NCBI GenBank assembly: GCA_001798185.1
Contig: MGRM01000028.1
Coordinates: 78,324 to 142,323, forward strand
Source of the DNA: Deltaproteobacteria bacterium RIFCSPHIGHO2_02_FULL_44_16
Lineage (GTDB): Bacteria > UBA10199 > 2-02-FULL-44-16
DNA length: 64,000 nucleotides
Direction of reading: 5' to 3'
Shown: piece after piece, positions 16,394 to 25,164 of the stretch
Position numbering within the stretch: position 1 is the first letter of the stretch
How the letters are laid out: every line of letters starts with the position of its first letter
Program-made: the position numbers and the translations under genes
Notes under the pieces: generated by a model
Told to the model about the DNA's origin: nothing
Database searches by the model: none
Seen by the model: the letters and a program-made list of their open reading frames with translations, nothing else

Positions 16394-16439
16394 GTCATTC
16401 CTGCGAAAGCTTCTGGATCCCCGCTTTCGCGAGGATGAC
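16394..16439. repeat. dRS3-like GTCATTCC...GGATGAC palindromic repeat
   Basis: Starts GTCATTCCTGCGAAAGC and ends CTTTCGCGAGGATGAC, with GGATCC in the middle. Same family as 20866-20933, 21056-21122 and 42803-42865. Such repeats are common in many proteobacteria. The stretch between iscA-like and pabA holds only this element and the terminator. Confidence 0.82.
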
Positions 16440-16460
16440 ATCCTAAAAGTTAATTATTCT

Positions 16461-17018
16461 ATGATCCTCATTCTCGATAATCTCGATTCGTTTACCTTCA
16501 ATATTTCTCAAGAGACGCGAAAGTGTGGGTATGAATGTGTGGTGAAGCGAGCTTCTGAAACTTCGCTCGCTGATATTGAAAAACTTTCACCTCAAAAAAT
16601 TATTTTTTCTCCAGGTCCTGGTCGACCATCAGATCATCCTTTTATGTATCAGGTGATGGAATATTTTTCGGATCGCATTCCCATCTTAGGGATTTGTTTA
16701 GGAATGCAGGCGATGAATGAATTCTTTGGCGGAACCATTTGTAAAGATGATCGACCCATGCATGGAAAAACAAGTTCCATTTTTCATAATGACTCCATGC
16801 TTTTTCACGGTATTCCTTCTTCCTGCGAAGTCGCTCGTTACCACTCTTTAAAAATCGATCAATTGGCCACGTCTTTTATTTTAACGGCGTGGACGGCAGA
16901 TCGCATTCCTATGGCGATGTCCCATCACACAAAAAATCTTTATGGCGTCCAATTTCATCCTGAATCTTTTCTGACGCCTTATGGAAACCAGATGCTCCTG
17001 AATTTTTATCGATCATGA
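16461..17018 (+). CDS. pabA: Aminodeoxychorismate synthase, glutamine amidotransferase subunit
   Basis: A 185-residue class I glutamine amidotransferase supplying ammonia to PabB for 4-amino-4-deoxychorismate, the folate precursor. Motifs: LDNLDSFTFNI, FSPGPGRPSDH, the nucleophile in GICLGMQ (C79), and the catalytic His/Glu in QFHPESFLTP. The start at 16461 begins the conserved MILILDN; a longer frame from 16344 runs backwards through the terminator and the dRS3-like repeat and is rejected. The stop overlaps pabB by 4 bases. TrpG cannot be fully excluded from sequence alone, but the pabB and pabC neighbours decide it. Confidence 0.92.
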   Translation: MILILDNLDSFTFNISQETRKCGYECVVKRASETSLADIEKLSPQKIIFSPGPGRPSDHPFMYQVMEYFSDRIPILGICLGMQAMNEFFGGTICKDDRPMHGKTSSIFHNDSMLFHGIPSSCEVARYHSLKIDQLATSFILTAWTADRIPMAMSHHTKNLYGVQFHPESFLTPYGNQMLLNFYRS

Positions 17019-18472
17019 AGATTCCGCAAATTCACGATATTCAGATAACTCCTCTTTCGTTGAACTCGATTTTTGAATGTATTCCTCAGCGAGATGAAAT
17101 CTTTGCGCTTTTGAAAACATCAGGGAAAATTTCCGGACATGGTTTTTCGCTTTTGGGAATGCATCCTTATCTTATTGCTCGCGCCAAAGGTCGACGTTGC
17201 TCTCTTGAAACAGCACATGGAATTGAATGGTGTGATGAAGATCCATTTCAATTTCTCCAAAAAATTTTTGATGCTTCTCATTTTGACCTCGATGAATATC
17301 TTCATTTTTGTGGCGGTGCCATCGGAGCCTTTTCGTATGACCTCAAAGAGATGATCGAAGAGATGCCATCATATGCACGTGAGGATGTGAACCTTCCAGA
17401 TCTCATCTTCGTCTTTTTTCGAAATTATGTATTGTTTGATGAAGTAGAGCGCAAAGCATGGAAGATTGAAGTTATTGTAAAGGACCATGAACCATGCACC
17501 ATGAACCATAAAATATGGAAGAAGACTGATGCAGATTCTTTGCGAAACGAGAGATTCTTTCGCAATGCATCCCGGGATCTCTCAAGCTTCAGAGAGACGG
17601 AGTCTCAGAGGGTAAGTGAGAAAGAATGTCGAGTTGAGCATAAAGAACTCTCTTCAAACTTCACCGAAATTGAGTACCTTCATGCCGTAAAAAAAATCAT
17701 TCACCACATTCACGAAGGGGACATCTACCAAGCCAATATCTCTCAACGTTTCGGGGCTGCCCCCTTTTCTGCAGATTCCTTTTTGCTTTTTCGAGTTCTT
17801 GAAGAAATAAATCCAGCACCCATGATGGCGTATCTGCAGTTTCCAGAAGCGACGCTTATCAGCACGTCGCCGGAACGGTTTTTAAAGCGAGAGGGAACGC
17901 GGGTGATAACCTCTCCAATTAAAGGGACGCGTCCACGAGGGAAAACTGATGATGAAGATGAAAAATTACAAAGTGTTCTCTGGAACAGCAGTAAGGATGG
18001 AGCTGAGCTCGCAATGATTGTCGATCTGATGCGCAATGATCTCGGAAAATTGGCGATCCCTGGCAGTGTGAAGGTCACTGATCCAAAAAGAATTGAAGCT
18101 TATACGAATGTCTTTCATCTCGTGGCAACGATTGAAGCTCAACTCGATCCTTCGATTTCATCTTTTGATGTTATTCGCTCCTGTTTTCCCGCCGGATCGA
18201 TTACAGGTTGTCCAAAGTTACGTGCCATGGAGATGATTGAAGGCATAGAACCGGTAAAACGAGGCTTTGCCTATGGCAGTCTCGGTTATGTGGCATTCAA
18301 TGGCGATTTTGATCTTAACGTCGCGATTCGTACAATCATTATGAAAGAGCGAAAGCTCTTTTTTCATCTCGGAGGGGGGATTGTTGCTGATTCGGATCCA
18401 AAACAGGAGTATGAAGAGACCCTTCAAAAGGGAAAATCGATGTTTGAAATTCTAAAAAGGATAAATATATGA
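17015..18472 (+). CDS. pabB: Aminodeoxychorismate synthase component I
   Basis: Converts chorismate plus ammonia to 4-amino-4-deoxychorismate. The 485-residue chorismate-binding enzyme carries the PabB-diagnostic PIKGT (P301-K303), where anthranilate synthases have PIAGT. It also has NISQRF, DLMRNDLGK, SCFPAGSITGCPKLRAMEMI and the C-terminal GGGIVADSDPKQEYEET. Residues around 165-215 (coding bases roughly 17490-17650) form a low-complexity linker that fits the family poorly and may be a small insertion. It overlaps pabA by 4 bases and pabC by 4 bases. Confidence 0.94.
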   Translation: MKIPQIHDIQITPLSLNSIFECIPQRDEIFALLKTSGKISGHGFSLLGMHPYLIARAKGRRCSLETAHGIEWCDEDPFQFLQKIFDASHFDLDEYLHFCGGAIGAFSYDLKEMIEEMPSYAREDVNLPDLIFVFFRNYVLFDEVERKAWKIEVIVKDHEPCTMNHKIWKKTDADSLRNERFFRNASRDLSSFRETESQRVSEKECRVEHKELSSNFTEIEYLHAVKKIIHHIHEGDIYQANISQRFGAAPFSADSFLLFRVLEEINPAPMMAYLQFPEATLISTSPERFLKREGTRVITSPIKGTRPRGKTDDEDEKLQSVLWNSSKDGAELAMIVDLMRNDLGKLAIPGSVKVTDPKRIEAYTNVFHLVATIEAQLDPSISSFDVIRSCFPAGSITGCPKLRAMEMIEGIEPVKRGFAYGSLGYVAFNGDFDLNVAIRTIIMKERKLFFHLGGGIVADSDPKQEYEETLQKGKSMFEILKRINI

Positions 18473-19176
18473 CTTCCTTACCAGGTTTTTTTGAAACCCT
18501 TCGATATAAAGAGGGTAAGATCGAATACTTCAAGGAACACATGAAGCGCCTTGAAGGCGGAATAAAACCATTAGAAATAGAAGCGAAACCTGCTGATGTT
18601 GAAAAAGAAATTCGAGATCAACTTCAAAAGAAGGGTTTAGAGCGAGAATTATGTCGCATTCTTCTTGTGGTCACCAAAGAGAAGGCCGAAGTTTTGGTCG
18701 AAAAGTATGTTCCCTTTCCCCGTGAGCTTTACGTGAAAGGGGTTACGCTTACCCAAACTTCTCACCCAGATCCGAGCGGATCGGCCCATCTGAAACGGTA
18801 TGATCGGCAGGGCTATAATGAAGCCATGCAATTGGCGGAGCAGAAAGGATGTGTCGAGTGTTTGTGTCATGCTCAGGGACGTGTTCTTGAATGTAGTAAA
18901 GCGAATGTCATTGCTCTGTACGATGGGCAGATCGTGATTCCTTCTCGAAAAGACTTTCGACTTCCCGGAATTATGGAACAGAAAGTTCTTGAGCGATACA
19001 AAGGAAAAGTAATGGAAGGAAGGATCGCTTGGCCCCTTGTTCCAAACATGCAGCTCTATATTACGAGTTCCCTCAAAGGGCTGATGCCCGTGAAACAGGT
19101 TGATGAGAAAATATTGACCATCAATAAAACTTCTTCTCTTTATAAATTGATTCCAGAGTTTTGGCCATTTTCTTAA
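18469..19176 (+). CDS. pabC: Aminodeoxychorismate lyase (class IV PLP enzyme)
   Basis: Releases pyruvate from aminodeoxychorismate to give para-aminobenzoate. The 235-residue fold-type IV protein shows GFFETLRYKEGKI at the N-terminus, the PLP lysine candidate K109 in AHLKRYDRQGYNEA, then ECLCHAQGRVLECSKANVIAL, and the RLPGIMEQ loop. The 4-base overlap with pabB completes a pabA-pabB-pabC operon that covers all steps from chorismate to pABA. D-amino-acid or branched-chain aminotransferases are relatives, but position supports PabC. Its TAA stop (19174-19176) enters the left arm of an inverted-repeat element. Confidence 0.88.
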   Translation: MTSLPGFFETLRYKEGKIEYFKEHMKRLEGGIKPLEIEAKPADVEKEIRDQLQKKGLERELCRILLVVTKEKAEVLVEKYVPFPRELYVKGVTLTQTSHPDPSGSAHLKRYDRQGYNEAMQLAEQKGCVECLCHAQGRVLECSKANVIALYDGQIVIPSRKDFRLPGIMEQKVLERYKGKVMEGRIAWPLVPNMQLYITSSLKGLMPVKQVDEKILTINKTSSLYKLIPEFWPFS

Positions 19177-19254
19177 ATAAGTGCCGTGCACTTAAATGAA
19201 AAAATTCTCTCTTTAAATGCATTTTTCTCTCAATTAAGTGCACGGCACTTATTT
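19175..19254. repeat. 80-bp element with perfect 21-bp inverted repeats
   Basis: The arms at 19175-19195 and 19234-19254 are exact complements (AAATAAGTGCCGTGCACTTA plus one more base on the left). The 38-base centre is AT-rich. The left arm shares two bases with the pabC stop codon. An ATG within the right arm (19238) is in frame with the next gene but is repeat sequence. Confidence 0.85.
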
Positions 19255-19294
19255 CAAAATTGACATTCATCGACTCCTTCGTTCTAGTCTTTCT

Positions 19295-20215
19295 ATGCAC
19301 CGCATTGTTTCTCTCATCGCCAGCAGTACTGAAATCATCTGCGCCTTAGGGTGTCGTGATCAGATGGTCGGTCGATCGCATGAATGCGATTACCCGGAAT
19401 CAGTCAAAGCTCTTCCGTGTTGTACCGAAGTCAAATTTGGAACGCATGGAACAAGTTACGAAATTGACCAACGCGTCAAAGCGATTGTCCAGGAAGGGCT
19501 CTCTGTTTATCGCGTCAAAGGAGAGATGCTGAAACATTTACGCCCTGATGTGATTGTGACCCAAACGCAGTGTGAAGTGTGTGCGGTGAGTCTCAAAGAT
19601 GTCGAAGCAGCGACCTGTGAACTCATGGGCGCTGATCTAAAAGTTGTCTCATTAGAGACCAACTGTCTCGCCGATTTATGGCGCGATATCAAAAAAGTCG
19701 GAGCTGCGCTCGATGTTGAGGAGAGAGCTGAGAAACTTATTGAATCCCTTCAGCAGCGCATTCGAAATATTGAAACCCGTGTTGCTGATGTCAGCCGAAA
19801 ACCAACTGTCGCGTGTATCGAGTGGATTGATCCTTTAATGAGTGCTGGCAACTGGATGCCGGAACTCGTAGAGCTTGCTGGTGGTGTGAATCTTTTTGGC
19901 ATTGCCGGAAAACATTCTCCCTGGATGACATGGGAAGAACTGGTTCAAAAAAATCCCGATATCATTATAGTGCTTCCGTGTGGTTTTGATATTCCCCGCA
20001 CGCTTGAAGAGATGCATCTTTTACGCGATCGCAAAGAGTGGAAAGCGCTGCGCGCTGTTCAGGTAGGACAAGTCATCATCGCGGATGGCAATCAATATTT
20101 CAATCGCCCCGGCCCACGACTTGTTGAGTCGCTCGAGATCCTTGCCGAAATTTTTCATCCCGATATGTTCGCTTTCGGACATGAAGGAACTGGCTGGAAG
20201 CGTTTTCTTTTTTAG
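19295..20215 (+). CDS. Cobalamin-binding-like (BtuF-type) protein without signal peptide
   Basis: A 306-residue periplasmic-binding-protein fold of the BtuF/HemV type: RIVSLIASSTEIICALGC at the start, then VGRSHECDYPESV, QTQCEVCAVS, and GGVNLFGIAGKHSPWMTWEELVQKNPDIIIVLPCGFD. Unlike transport-linked BtuF it lacks a signal peptide or lipobox, as does a subfamily often annotated as cobalamin-binding protein. The start at 19295 is chosen because the conserved region begins there and the earlier ATG is within a repeat. No B12 transporter or riboswitch is seen nearby, so the ligand is uncertain. Confidence 0.8.
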   Translation: MHRIVSLIASSTEIICALGCRDQMVGRSHECDYPESVKALPCCTEVKFGTHGTSYEIDQRVKAIVQEGLSVYRVKGEMLKHLRPDVIVTQTQCEVCAVSLKDVEAATCELMGADLKVVSLETNCLADLWRDIKKVGAALDVEERAEKLIESLQQRIRNIETRVADVSRKPTVACIEWIDPLMSAGNWMPELVELAGGVNLFGIAGKHSPWMTWEELVQKNPDIIIVLPCGFDIPRTLEEMHLLRDRKEWKALRAVQVGQVIIADGNQYFNRPGPRLVESLEILAEIFHPDMFAFGHEGTGWKRFLF

Positions 20216-20287
20216 CGCAACTTTTAATGGTTTTCTTTCGATAATGACGGAAACCATCATGGTGAGGGATGTATTAAGGAGGTCTTT

Positions 20288-20806
20288 ATGTTCAGTGCAG
20301 GAGATAAGTTTCTTATTCAATGTCGCAGTGTTCAAGTAAAAGTAGGTGAAACTGGCTATGTCGAAGCGATGTTCACGCCAAGAGGAGATGAAAAAGTTGA
20401 AGGAGCGAAGTTATCTGAAATTCGAAAAGACCTTATTGGGAAAAGCGTGGAAGCTGTATGGAAGAGTGGAAAATATGCAAGAACGAATAACATTAAACAT
20501 GGAAACGCAGGAATCTTTGATCCAAACGTGAAAAAAGCAGCAGAGGTTGCTCTGAGATCGCTTGAAACTGCCGTGGTTACAGCATGCGAAGTCGGGAACG
20601 ATTTTGTGTTTCGAGGTTTTGAACCATCAGGAAGTGTGCAAACTTTTGCTGCAAATTTTGGAGATTATGACGATTCTCCACAAAAAGTTCGTTTCTACAT
20701 TCCTTATCAAGAAGGAATGACACCAGCTCAAATTTCAGCAGAACTTATGCTTGCGGCGAAGAAGGCTGAAAGTGAATATGGAAAACTCGTTGGTGAAACT
20801 GATTAA
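20288..20806 (+). CDS. Hypothetical protein, 172 residues
   Basis: No family recognised. A very good ribosome-binding site (AAGGAGG, four bases before the ATG after TCTTT) shows it is expressed. The protein is soluble, with no signal or membrane helix. It begins MFSAGDKFLIQCRSVQVKVGETGYVEAMF, then alternates Lys/Glu-rich helices with strands, and ends in a helical tail. It stands alone between the cobalamin-binding-like gene and a repeat-rich gap. Confidence 0.6.
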   Translation: MFSAGDKFLIQCRSVQVKVGETGYVEAMFTPRGDEKVEGAKLSEIRKDLIGKSVEAVWKSGKYARTNNIKHGNAGIFDPNVKKAAEVALRSLETAVVTACEVGNDFVFRGFEPSGSVQTFAANFGDYDDSPQKVRFYIPYQEGMTPAQISAELMLAAKKAESEYGKLVGETD

Positions 20807-20865
20807 TCAACTCTTGCAAGAAGCAGAAAACATTCTCGCCCTATAGTGCTTTAACTTTTTAAATA

Positions 20866-20933
20866 TGTCATCCTCGCGTAGGCGGGGATCCAGTGTTTTC
20901 AATATTTTCTGGATTCCTGCTTTCGCAGGAATG
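20866..20933. repeat. dRS3-like repeat copy
   Basis: Opens GTCATCCTCGCGTAGGCGGG and closes with a CTTTCGCAGGAATGAC end. The two halves, each a small palindrome, are joined by an AT-rich stretch. A second copy lies 123 bases downstream. Confidence 0.85.
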
Positions 20934-21055
20934 ACACCATACTCACGCAAAGTTAATTTGGTAAAAAAGACACAAAATGACTTGCATCTTTTCAGTAATC
21001 CAGCTCTTTTCTCGACATGATTCTTTATAAGGGAGTGTTGAAAAATACCATCTTT

Positions 21056-21122
21056 GTCATCCCCGCGCAGGCGGGGATCCAGAAAGGTTAAACATCTGGA
21101 TTCCTGCTTTCGCAGGAATGAC
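21056..21122. repeat. dRS3-like repeat copy
   Basis: Opens GTCATCCCCGCGCAGGCGGG and closes CTTTCGCAGGAATGAC, nearly identical to the 20866 copy. The stretch 20807-21232 otherwise holds no convincing gene. Confidence 0.85.
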
Positions 21123-21232
21123 ATAGATTCTAAAAAGATCTTTTTGATGTGAAGATGCTAAAAAAGAGCAAAGATGATGAACAAAGATAAAGAAAAAAAG
21201 CGTGGGAAAAATGGAATCGTGAGAACCCGCCG

Positions 21233-21352
21233 ATGAAGTTAACACCGGAGCAAGTATTGACTTGGCTCGATCAAGTTCGTGCTTTTATGTTTGAGGTCTG
21301 GGAAAAAAATCCGGAACTTCGAAAAAAATACGAAAATCTAAGAAAAGGATAG
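21233..21352 (+). CDS. Small ORF, 39 residues, uncertain
   Basis: An ATG-to-TAG frame encoding a helical, charged peptide (starts MKLTPEQVLTWLDQV, ends ELRKKYENLRKG). The same frame stays open for about 14 codons upstream (including WEKWNRENPP) to a TAA, so a non-ATG start or a decayed longer gene is possible. No Shine-Dalgarno. It could be a real small protein or a remnant. Confidence 0.35.
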   Translation: MKLTPEQVLTWLDQVRAFMFEVWEKNPELRKKYENLRKG

Positions 21353-21371
21353 TTCTTTAAAGAGCATCAGA

Positions 21372-21822
21372 ATGTTGAATATATTGTTCAAGCGAATTGA
21401 TTGGCTCATTGCGCATGATGGTGAACGAGACAGTCTCCTCCAAAGCATTTGTGATCTCTTGAAAGAGAAAATTTCACACTACCATTGGGTCGGGTTTTAT
21501 CTGGTTGATCCCCAAAAATCAGATGAACTTGTGCTTGGTCCTTATGCAGGAGAGCCGACGGATCATACGTGCATTCGCTTTGGACAGGGGATCTGCGGTC
21601 AGGCGGCTCAAACCAAAAAGACCTTTGTGGTGGCAGATGTGTCAAAAGAGACGAACTATCTCTCTTGTAGTGTGAAAGTAAAATCAGAAATCGTCGTTCC
21701 CATCATGAAAGATGGAACTATCGTGAGGACTCGATATTGACTCCCATCAACTTTCGGCATTTACTTCAAAAGATCGAGAATTTTTAGAAAAGATTTGCGC
21801 CAAAATAAGCAGTTTTTTTTAA
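21372..21822 (+). pseudogene. Free methionine-R-sulfoxide reductase (GAF, MsrC-like), frameshifted
   Basis: Residues 1-118 follow fRMsr well: a GAF domain with HYHWVGFYLVD, LGPYAGEPT, and three cysteines in CIRFGQGICG and YLSCSVKVKSEIVVPIMKDG matching the catalytic set. After the codons for KDGTIV (GTG at 21723) the frame ends prematurely at 21738-21740. The expected C-terminus, LDIDSHQLSAFTSKDREFLE and a few more residues, is encoded in the next frame from 21727 to a TAA at 21820-21822. Compared with relatives (V-G-E-L-D-I-D-S-H) about two bases are missing near 21726. It is either a recent inactivation or a sequencing error. Confidence 0.82.
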
Positions 21823-21846
21823 GAACACGTTTGAAAATGCCGCAGA

Positions 21847-21882
21847 CCAAAAGGTGCCAGAAATCTGCCAGACACCTTTTGG
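21847..21882. repeat. Inverted repeat of the CCAAAAGGTG/CACCTTTTGG family
   Basis: 10-bp arms CCAAAAGGTG (21847-21856) and CACCTTTTGG (21873-21882) around CCAGAAATCTGCCAGA. The right two thirds are identical to the last unit of the array at 50031-50183. It sits 10 bases upstream of the next ATG. Confidence 0.8.
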
Positions 21883-21892
21883 CTCATAAACC

Positions 21893-23509
21893 ATGAAACG
21901 ATTTTTAATCTATCTACTTGGTGTTTGCATTGGAGCAGTCTTTGTATGGAAATATCCCCTTATGAGGAGAAATGTGATGTCATTCTCAGAAACTTCATTG
22001 CATCGTGTGTTAGAGCAAGATTACGGCTGGCTCAATACCTCTCGACCGCTCAAAGCCGAGGATTTCAAAGGTCGCATTCTTCTTCTCGATTTTTGGACCT
22101 ACTGTTGCATCAACTGTCTTCACGTGATTCCCGATCTGAAAAAACTCGAAGCAGAATTTGGCGAGCATCTCACCGTGATCGGAGTTCACTCTGGAAAATT
22201 TTTCAATGAACGCGATGAAGACAATATTCGCGCTGCTGTGCTTCGACATCATATCGAACATCCAGTTGTGAATGACGCACCATTTCGCATTTGGAAAAGT
22301 TTTGGCGTACGCGCGTGGCCAACGCTTGTGCTTTTAAATCCCGAAGGAAGAATCGATCGCATCTATTCTGGCGAGGGACATCTCAACGAACTTCGTGACG
22401 ATATTGGGCGACTTCAGAAAGCATATACCGGAGGTTACAATATCGAACCTTTGCCTTTGAATCTCGAGGCAAATAAAAAATCTCCCTCGTTCCTGAAATT
22501 TCCAGGAAAACTTGCGTATGCTCCAGATCGAAAACTTCTTTTTGTTTCTGACTCAAGTCATCATCGAATTTTGGGAATGACGCTTCAGGGAGAGATTCAA
22601 CTGGTTATCGGAGAAAAAGAGAGCGCGGGATGGAAAGAGGGGAGTTTTTCTGAAGCACGTTTCAATGGACCTCAAGGACTTTTGTATGTGCAGAATATTC
22701 TCTATGTTGCGGACACGGAAAATCATCTGCTTCGAAAAATTAATTTGAATACACAAAAAGTAACGACGATTGCTGGTCTTGGAAAACAGGGATTTGAACG
22801 AGAGGTCGAAGGAAATGATGCCCTTAAAACTCCACTGAGTTCCCCGTGGGATCTCGAGCTTTCACCTGATGAAAAAGAAATAATAATCGCGATGGCTGGC
22901 ACACATCAACTCTGGGGATATCACCGAGAAAGAGCGCAGCTCCGTGTGATTGCTGGAAATGGAATCGAATCGATGGATGACGGTCGTTATCCTCACAATT
23001 CTCTCTCTCAACCGAGCGGCATTTCGAGATTAGGAAAGAAATTCTATTTCGTCGATTCTGAAACGAGTTCTCTTCGTGTTTTGGAAGATGGTCGCATTAC
23101 GACTCTTATCGGTACTGGCCTTTTTGATTTTGGTTTCAAAGATGGGAAAGGGAAAGAGGGGCAGCTCCAACATCCTCTCGGAGTTTTTGCCGATGAGAGT
23201 GGAGTGTATATTGCCGATAGCTATAATCATGCGATTCGACGTTATGATCCAGCAACACAGAAAGTTGTCAACATCACCGGGAAAGGTGTTTCCGGTTTTT
23301 TTGATGGTGGTTGGGGGTATGCTCTTTTTCAAGAGCCAAACGATGTGATCAAAATTGGTGATCAGCTCTTTGTGACGGATACCAACAATCATCTTATTCG
23401 CGTTATTGATCTTCAGAAAAAAACTGTTCGGACCCTTGAGCTTTCGTTGCCGCAAACAACAAGTATTTTGTGCACTGAAGCGGAATGTATACCAAGAGAT
23501 CAATCTTAA
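21893..23509 (+). CDS. Thioredoxin-like plus NHL beta-propeller protein (NHLRC2 homologue)
   Basis: A 538-residue, probably membrane-anchored protein. One N-terminal hydrophobic helix (residues 4-19) is followed by a TlpA-like thioredoxin domain with FWTYCCINCLHVIPDL (C72-x-x-C75) and then a six-bladed NHL propeller with repeated units such as LYVADTENHLLRKI and VYIADSYNHAIRRYD. This matches the NHLRC2 arrangement. It may act as a periplasmic thiol-disulfide protein; the substrate is unknown. A repeat element abuts its stop codon directly. Confidence 0.9.
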   Translation: MKRFLIYLLGVCIGAVFVWKYPLMRRNVMSFSETSLHRVLEQDYGWLNTSRPLKAEDFKGRILLLDFWTYCCINCLHVIPDLKKLEAEFGEHLTVIGVHSGKFFNERDEDNIRAAVLRHHIEHPVVNDAPFRIWKSFGVRAWPTLVLLNPEGRIDRIYSGEGHLNELRDDIGRLQKAYTGGYNIEPLPLNLEANKKSPSFLKFPGKLAYAPDRKLLFVSDSSHHRILGMTLQGEIQLVIGEKESAGWKEGSFSEARFNGPQGLLYVQNILYVADTENHLLRKINLNTQKVTTIAGLGKQGFEREVEGNDALKTPLSSPWDLELSPDEKEIIIAMAGTHQLWGYHRERAQLRVIAGNGIESMDDGRYPHNSLSQPSGISRLGKKFYFVDSETSSLRVLEDGRITTLIGTGLFDFGFKDGKGKEGQLQHPLGVFADESGVYIADSYNHAIRRYDPATQKVVNITGKGVSGFFDGGWGYALFQEPNDVIKIGDQLFVTDTNNHLIRVIDLQKKTVRTLELSLPQTTSILCTEAECIPRDQS

Positions 23510-23640
23510 GGAACCTCTGAAAAAGTAACCGCTCATGCTGAGCCTGTCGGAGCGTAAGCACGGAACTCCCTGATTTTTCATGTCGTCCTTCGACAGGCTC
23601 AGGACGAGCGGAGGATTATCCGGCTTTTTTCAGAGGGTCC
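23510..23640. repeat. 131-bp inverted-repeat element (TGAGCCTGTCGAAGGA type)
   Basis: The outer arms GGAACCTCTGAAAAAG and CTTTTTTCAGAGGGTCC are near-complements; inside are GCTGAGCCTGTCGG and CCTTCGACAGGCTCAGGA. It begins at the base after the preceding stop codon. A short related piece (CCTGAGCTTGTCGAAGG) is at 27878-27894. Confidence 0.82.
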
Positions 23641-23708
23641 TTTAAGAAAAATAATCATCTTTCAAAAAGTCCTTATCTTTTTTCTCAATCTGAGAAAAAT
23701 TTTCGGAT

Positions 23709-23737
23709 TTGTTTCCACTCTTTGAGAGGCGTACAAT
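23709..23737 (+). promoter_or_regulatory. Predicted promoter of the minor-pilin operon
   Basis: -35 TTGTTT (23709-23714), 17-base spacer, -10 TACAAT (23732-23737). A purine-rich GAGAGAGGGGGG ribosome-binding site follows before the ATG at 23764. Confidence 0.5.
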
Positions 23738-23763
23738 AAAGGCCGAGAGAGGGGGGTTCGGTC

Positions 23764-24252
23764 ATGCGAGGTTTTACACTCCTAGAGGTGATTGGGGTTC
23801 TCTCGCTCTTTTCGATTTTGGCTCTCACGCTGGTGACTTCATTTCAATTCGATCCAACTCGATTGGAGCTTGCAGAAGAACGACTCATCAATGACCTGCA
23901 GTACGCAAAATCTCTTGCCATGAGCCGTGGCGGAAGATTTGGTATTTTTTTTGAACCTGCTTTTGAGCGCTACACCGTTTTTCAAACATCGATCGCAACG
24001 CCTGTTCTCGATCCTGCAAATCGTGCGCAAAATCTTGTCGTGAATTATTCCACTGACATCCATTTCTCGGGTTTAAATTTAGTCAGTGCGACTTTTGGTG
24101 GAAGCGCCACTCTTCTTTTTGATGCGCAAGGAACTCCGCGGAGTGGAAATGGAAATGCTCTGACCACTACGGGAACAATTGTGATTTCAAATAGTGCAGG
24201 GACCGCCAGTATTACGGTAAGTCCTGAAGTCGGGAGGATTGTCGGTTTATGA
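23764..24252 (+). CDS. Prepilin-type N-methylation protein, GspH/FimT-like pseudopilin
   Basis: A 162-residue minor pilin or pseudopilin. The class III signal is visible as MRG followed by FTLLEVIGVLSLFSILALTLV, with cleavage after G3 and Glu at mature position 5. The globular part resembles GspH/FimT (ERLINDLQYAKSLAMSRGGRFGIFFEP). First gene of a four-gene run with 4-base or smaller overlaps. Confidence 0.86.
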   Translation: MRGFTLLEVIGVLSLFSILALTLVTSFQFDPTRLELAEERLINDLQYAKSLAMSRGGRFGIFFEPAFERYTVFQTSIATPVLDPANRAQNLVVNYSTDIHFSGLNLVSATFGGSATLLFDAQGTPRSGNGNALTTTGTIVISNSAGTASITVSPEVGRIVGL

Positions 24253-24653
24253 AATGCGTCAAAGGGTTTACCCTTATCGAAATGATTTTGATCATTCTCA
24301 TTCTTGGAGTGAGTATTCCTCCAATGCTGGTTGCCTTTGCGAGCCTTCAAGAAAGACAAGCGGATCAAAATCCTGTTTTAATTGCAACGTACTTAACGCA
24401 ACAACAACTCGAACAAGCAGTGATTCGAAAAACTTTTGCACAAGTTGCATCCCAAGGCCTGACTGCGTTTGCCGCTCCCTTTGATACCTATCGATATCAG
24501 ACAAATGTTTCGTATGTCGCACAAAATAATTTAGATGTTTCAGTTGATCCAACCGTCACCAACTTTAAACGAGTGGAGGTCATTGTCACGAATACGACGA
24601 TTCCCACTCTCAATGTTCGATTAGTAACGCTGGTCACCAATGTGGGGAGTTAA
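24249..24653 (+). CDS. Prepilin-type N-methylation protein, GspI/PilV-like minor pilin
   Basis: A 134-residue minor pilin. Signal MKCVKG followed by FTLIEMILIILILGVSIPPML with Glu5 of the mature form. The pattern of a short helical stem and TYLTQQQLEQAV fits GspI/PilV/MshD-type proteins. The ATG overlaps the previous stop by 4 bases (ATGA). Confidence 0.85.
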   Translation: MKCVKGFTLIEMILIILILGVSIPPMLVAFASLQERQADQNPVLIATYLTQQQLEQAVIRKTFAQVASQGLTAFAAPFDTYRYQTNVSYVAQNNLDVSVDPTVTNFKRVEVIVTNTTIPTLNVRLVTLVTNVGS

Positions 24654-25151
24654 ATGAAAAACCGACGAGAACAAGGTTTTACGATTATTGAAATGGTGGC
24701 GTTGTTGGTGATGACGACGACGGCGCTTTTATTTCTCTATCACATTACTTCATTAACGCTCGAATCAAAACGTTTGCAAATCGTTGCGCGTGAACTTGGA
24801 CGCGATACTTCTGAGACTTGTTTTCGTTTTTCTCAGGAAAGTCGCACGGTCAGAAGTAATATCGATTTGCTTATAGCGACAAATAATGAAGTTCGTTTTA
24901 TCAATACAACGGGAACGACGATTCGATATTGGCTCAGTGGAAATAATTTAATGCGAAACAATCAGATTTTACTCGATCAGATGAATGCTCTGAATTTTAC
25001 CTACTACGATGAGAACGGAACTCAAATTGCGAATCCGACCATCAATCCTGCTTCCACCAATGTTCGATCAGTTCGCATGAATTTGACCGTTCAACGTGAA
25101 GGAAAAAATTTGAGCATGATGTCAGAAGCGCAGTTACGAAATGTGAAATAA
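24654..25151 (+). CDS. Prepilin-type N-methylation protein, GspJ/PilW-like minor pilin
   Basis: A 165-residue minor pilin. Signal MKNRREQG followed by FTIIEMVALLVMTTTALLFLYHI. The C-terminal domain is rich in Asn, Thr and beta strands (VRFINTTGTTIRYWLSGNNLM), as in PilW or GspJ. It starts at the base after the previous stop. Confidence 0.85.
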   Translation: MKNRREQGFTIIEMVALLVMTTTALLFLYHITSLTLESKRLQIVARELGRDTSETCFRFSQESRTVRSNIDLLIATNNEVRFINTTGTTIRYWLSGNNLMRNNQILLDQMNALNFTYYDENGTQIANPTINPASTNVRSVRMNLTVQREGKNLSMMSEAQLRNVK

Positions 25152-25164
25152 GAAGGGAGTGACC

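Noticed and set aside
16344..16460. Upstream extension of pabA
   Set aside because: It is made of a terminator hairpin and a dRS3-like repeat.
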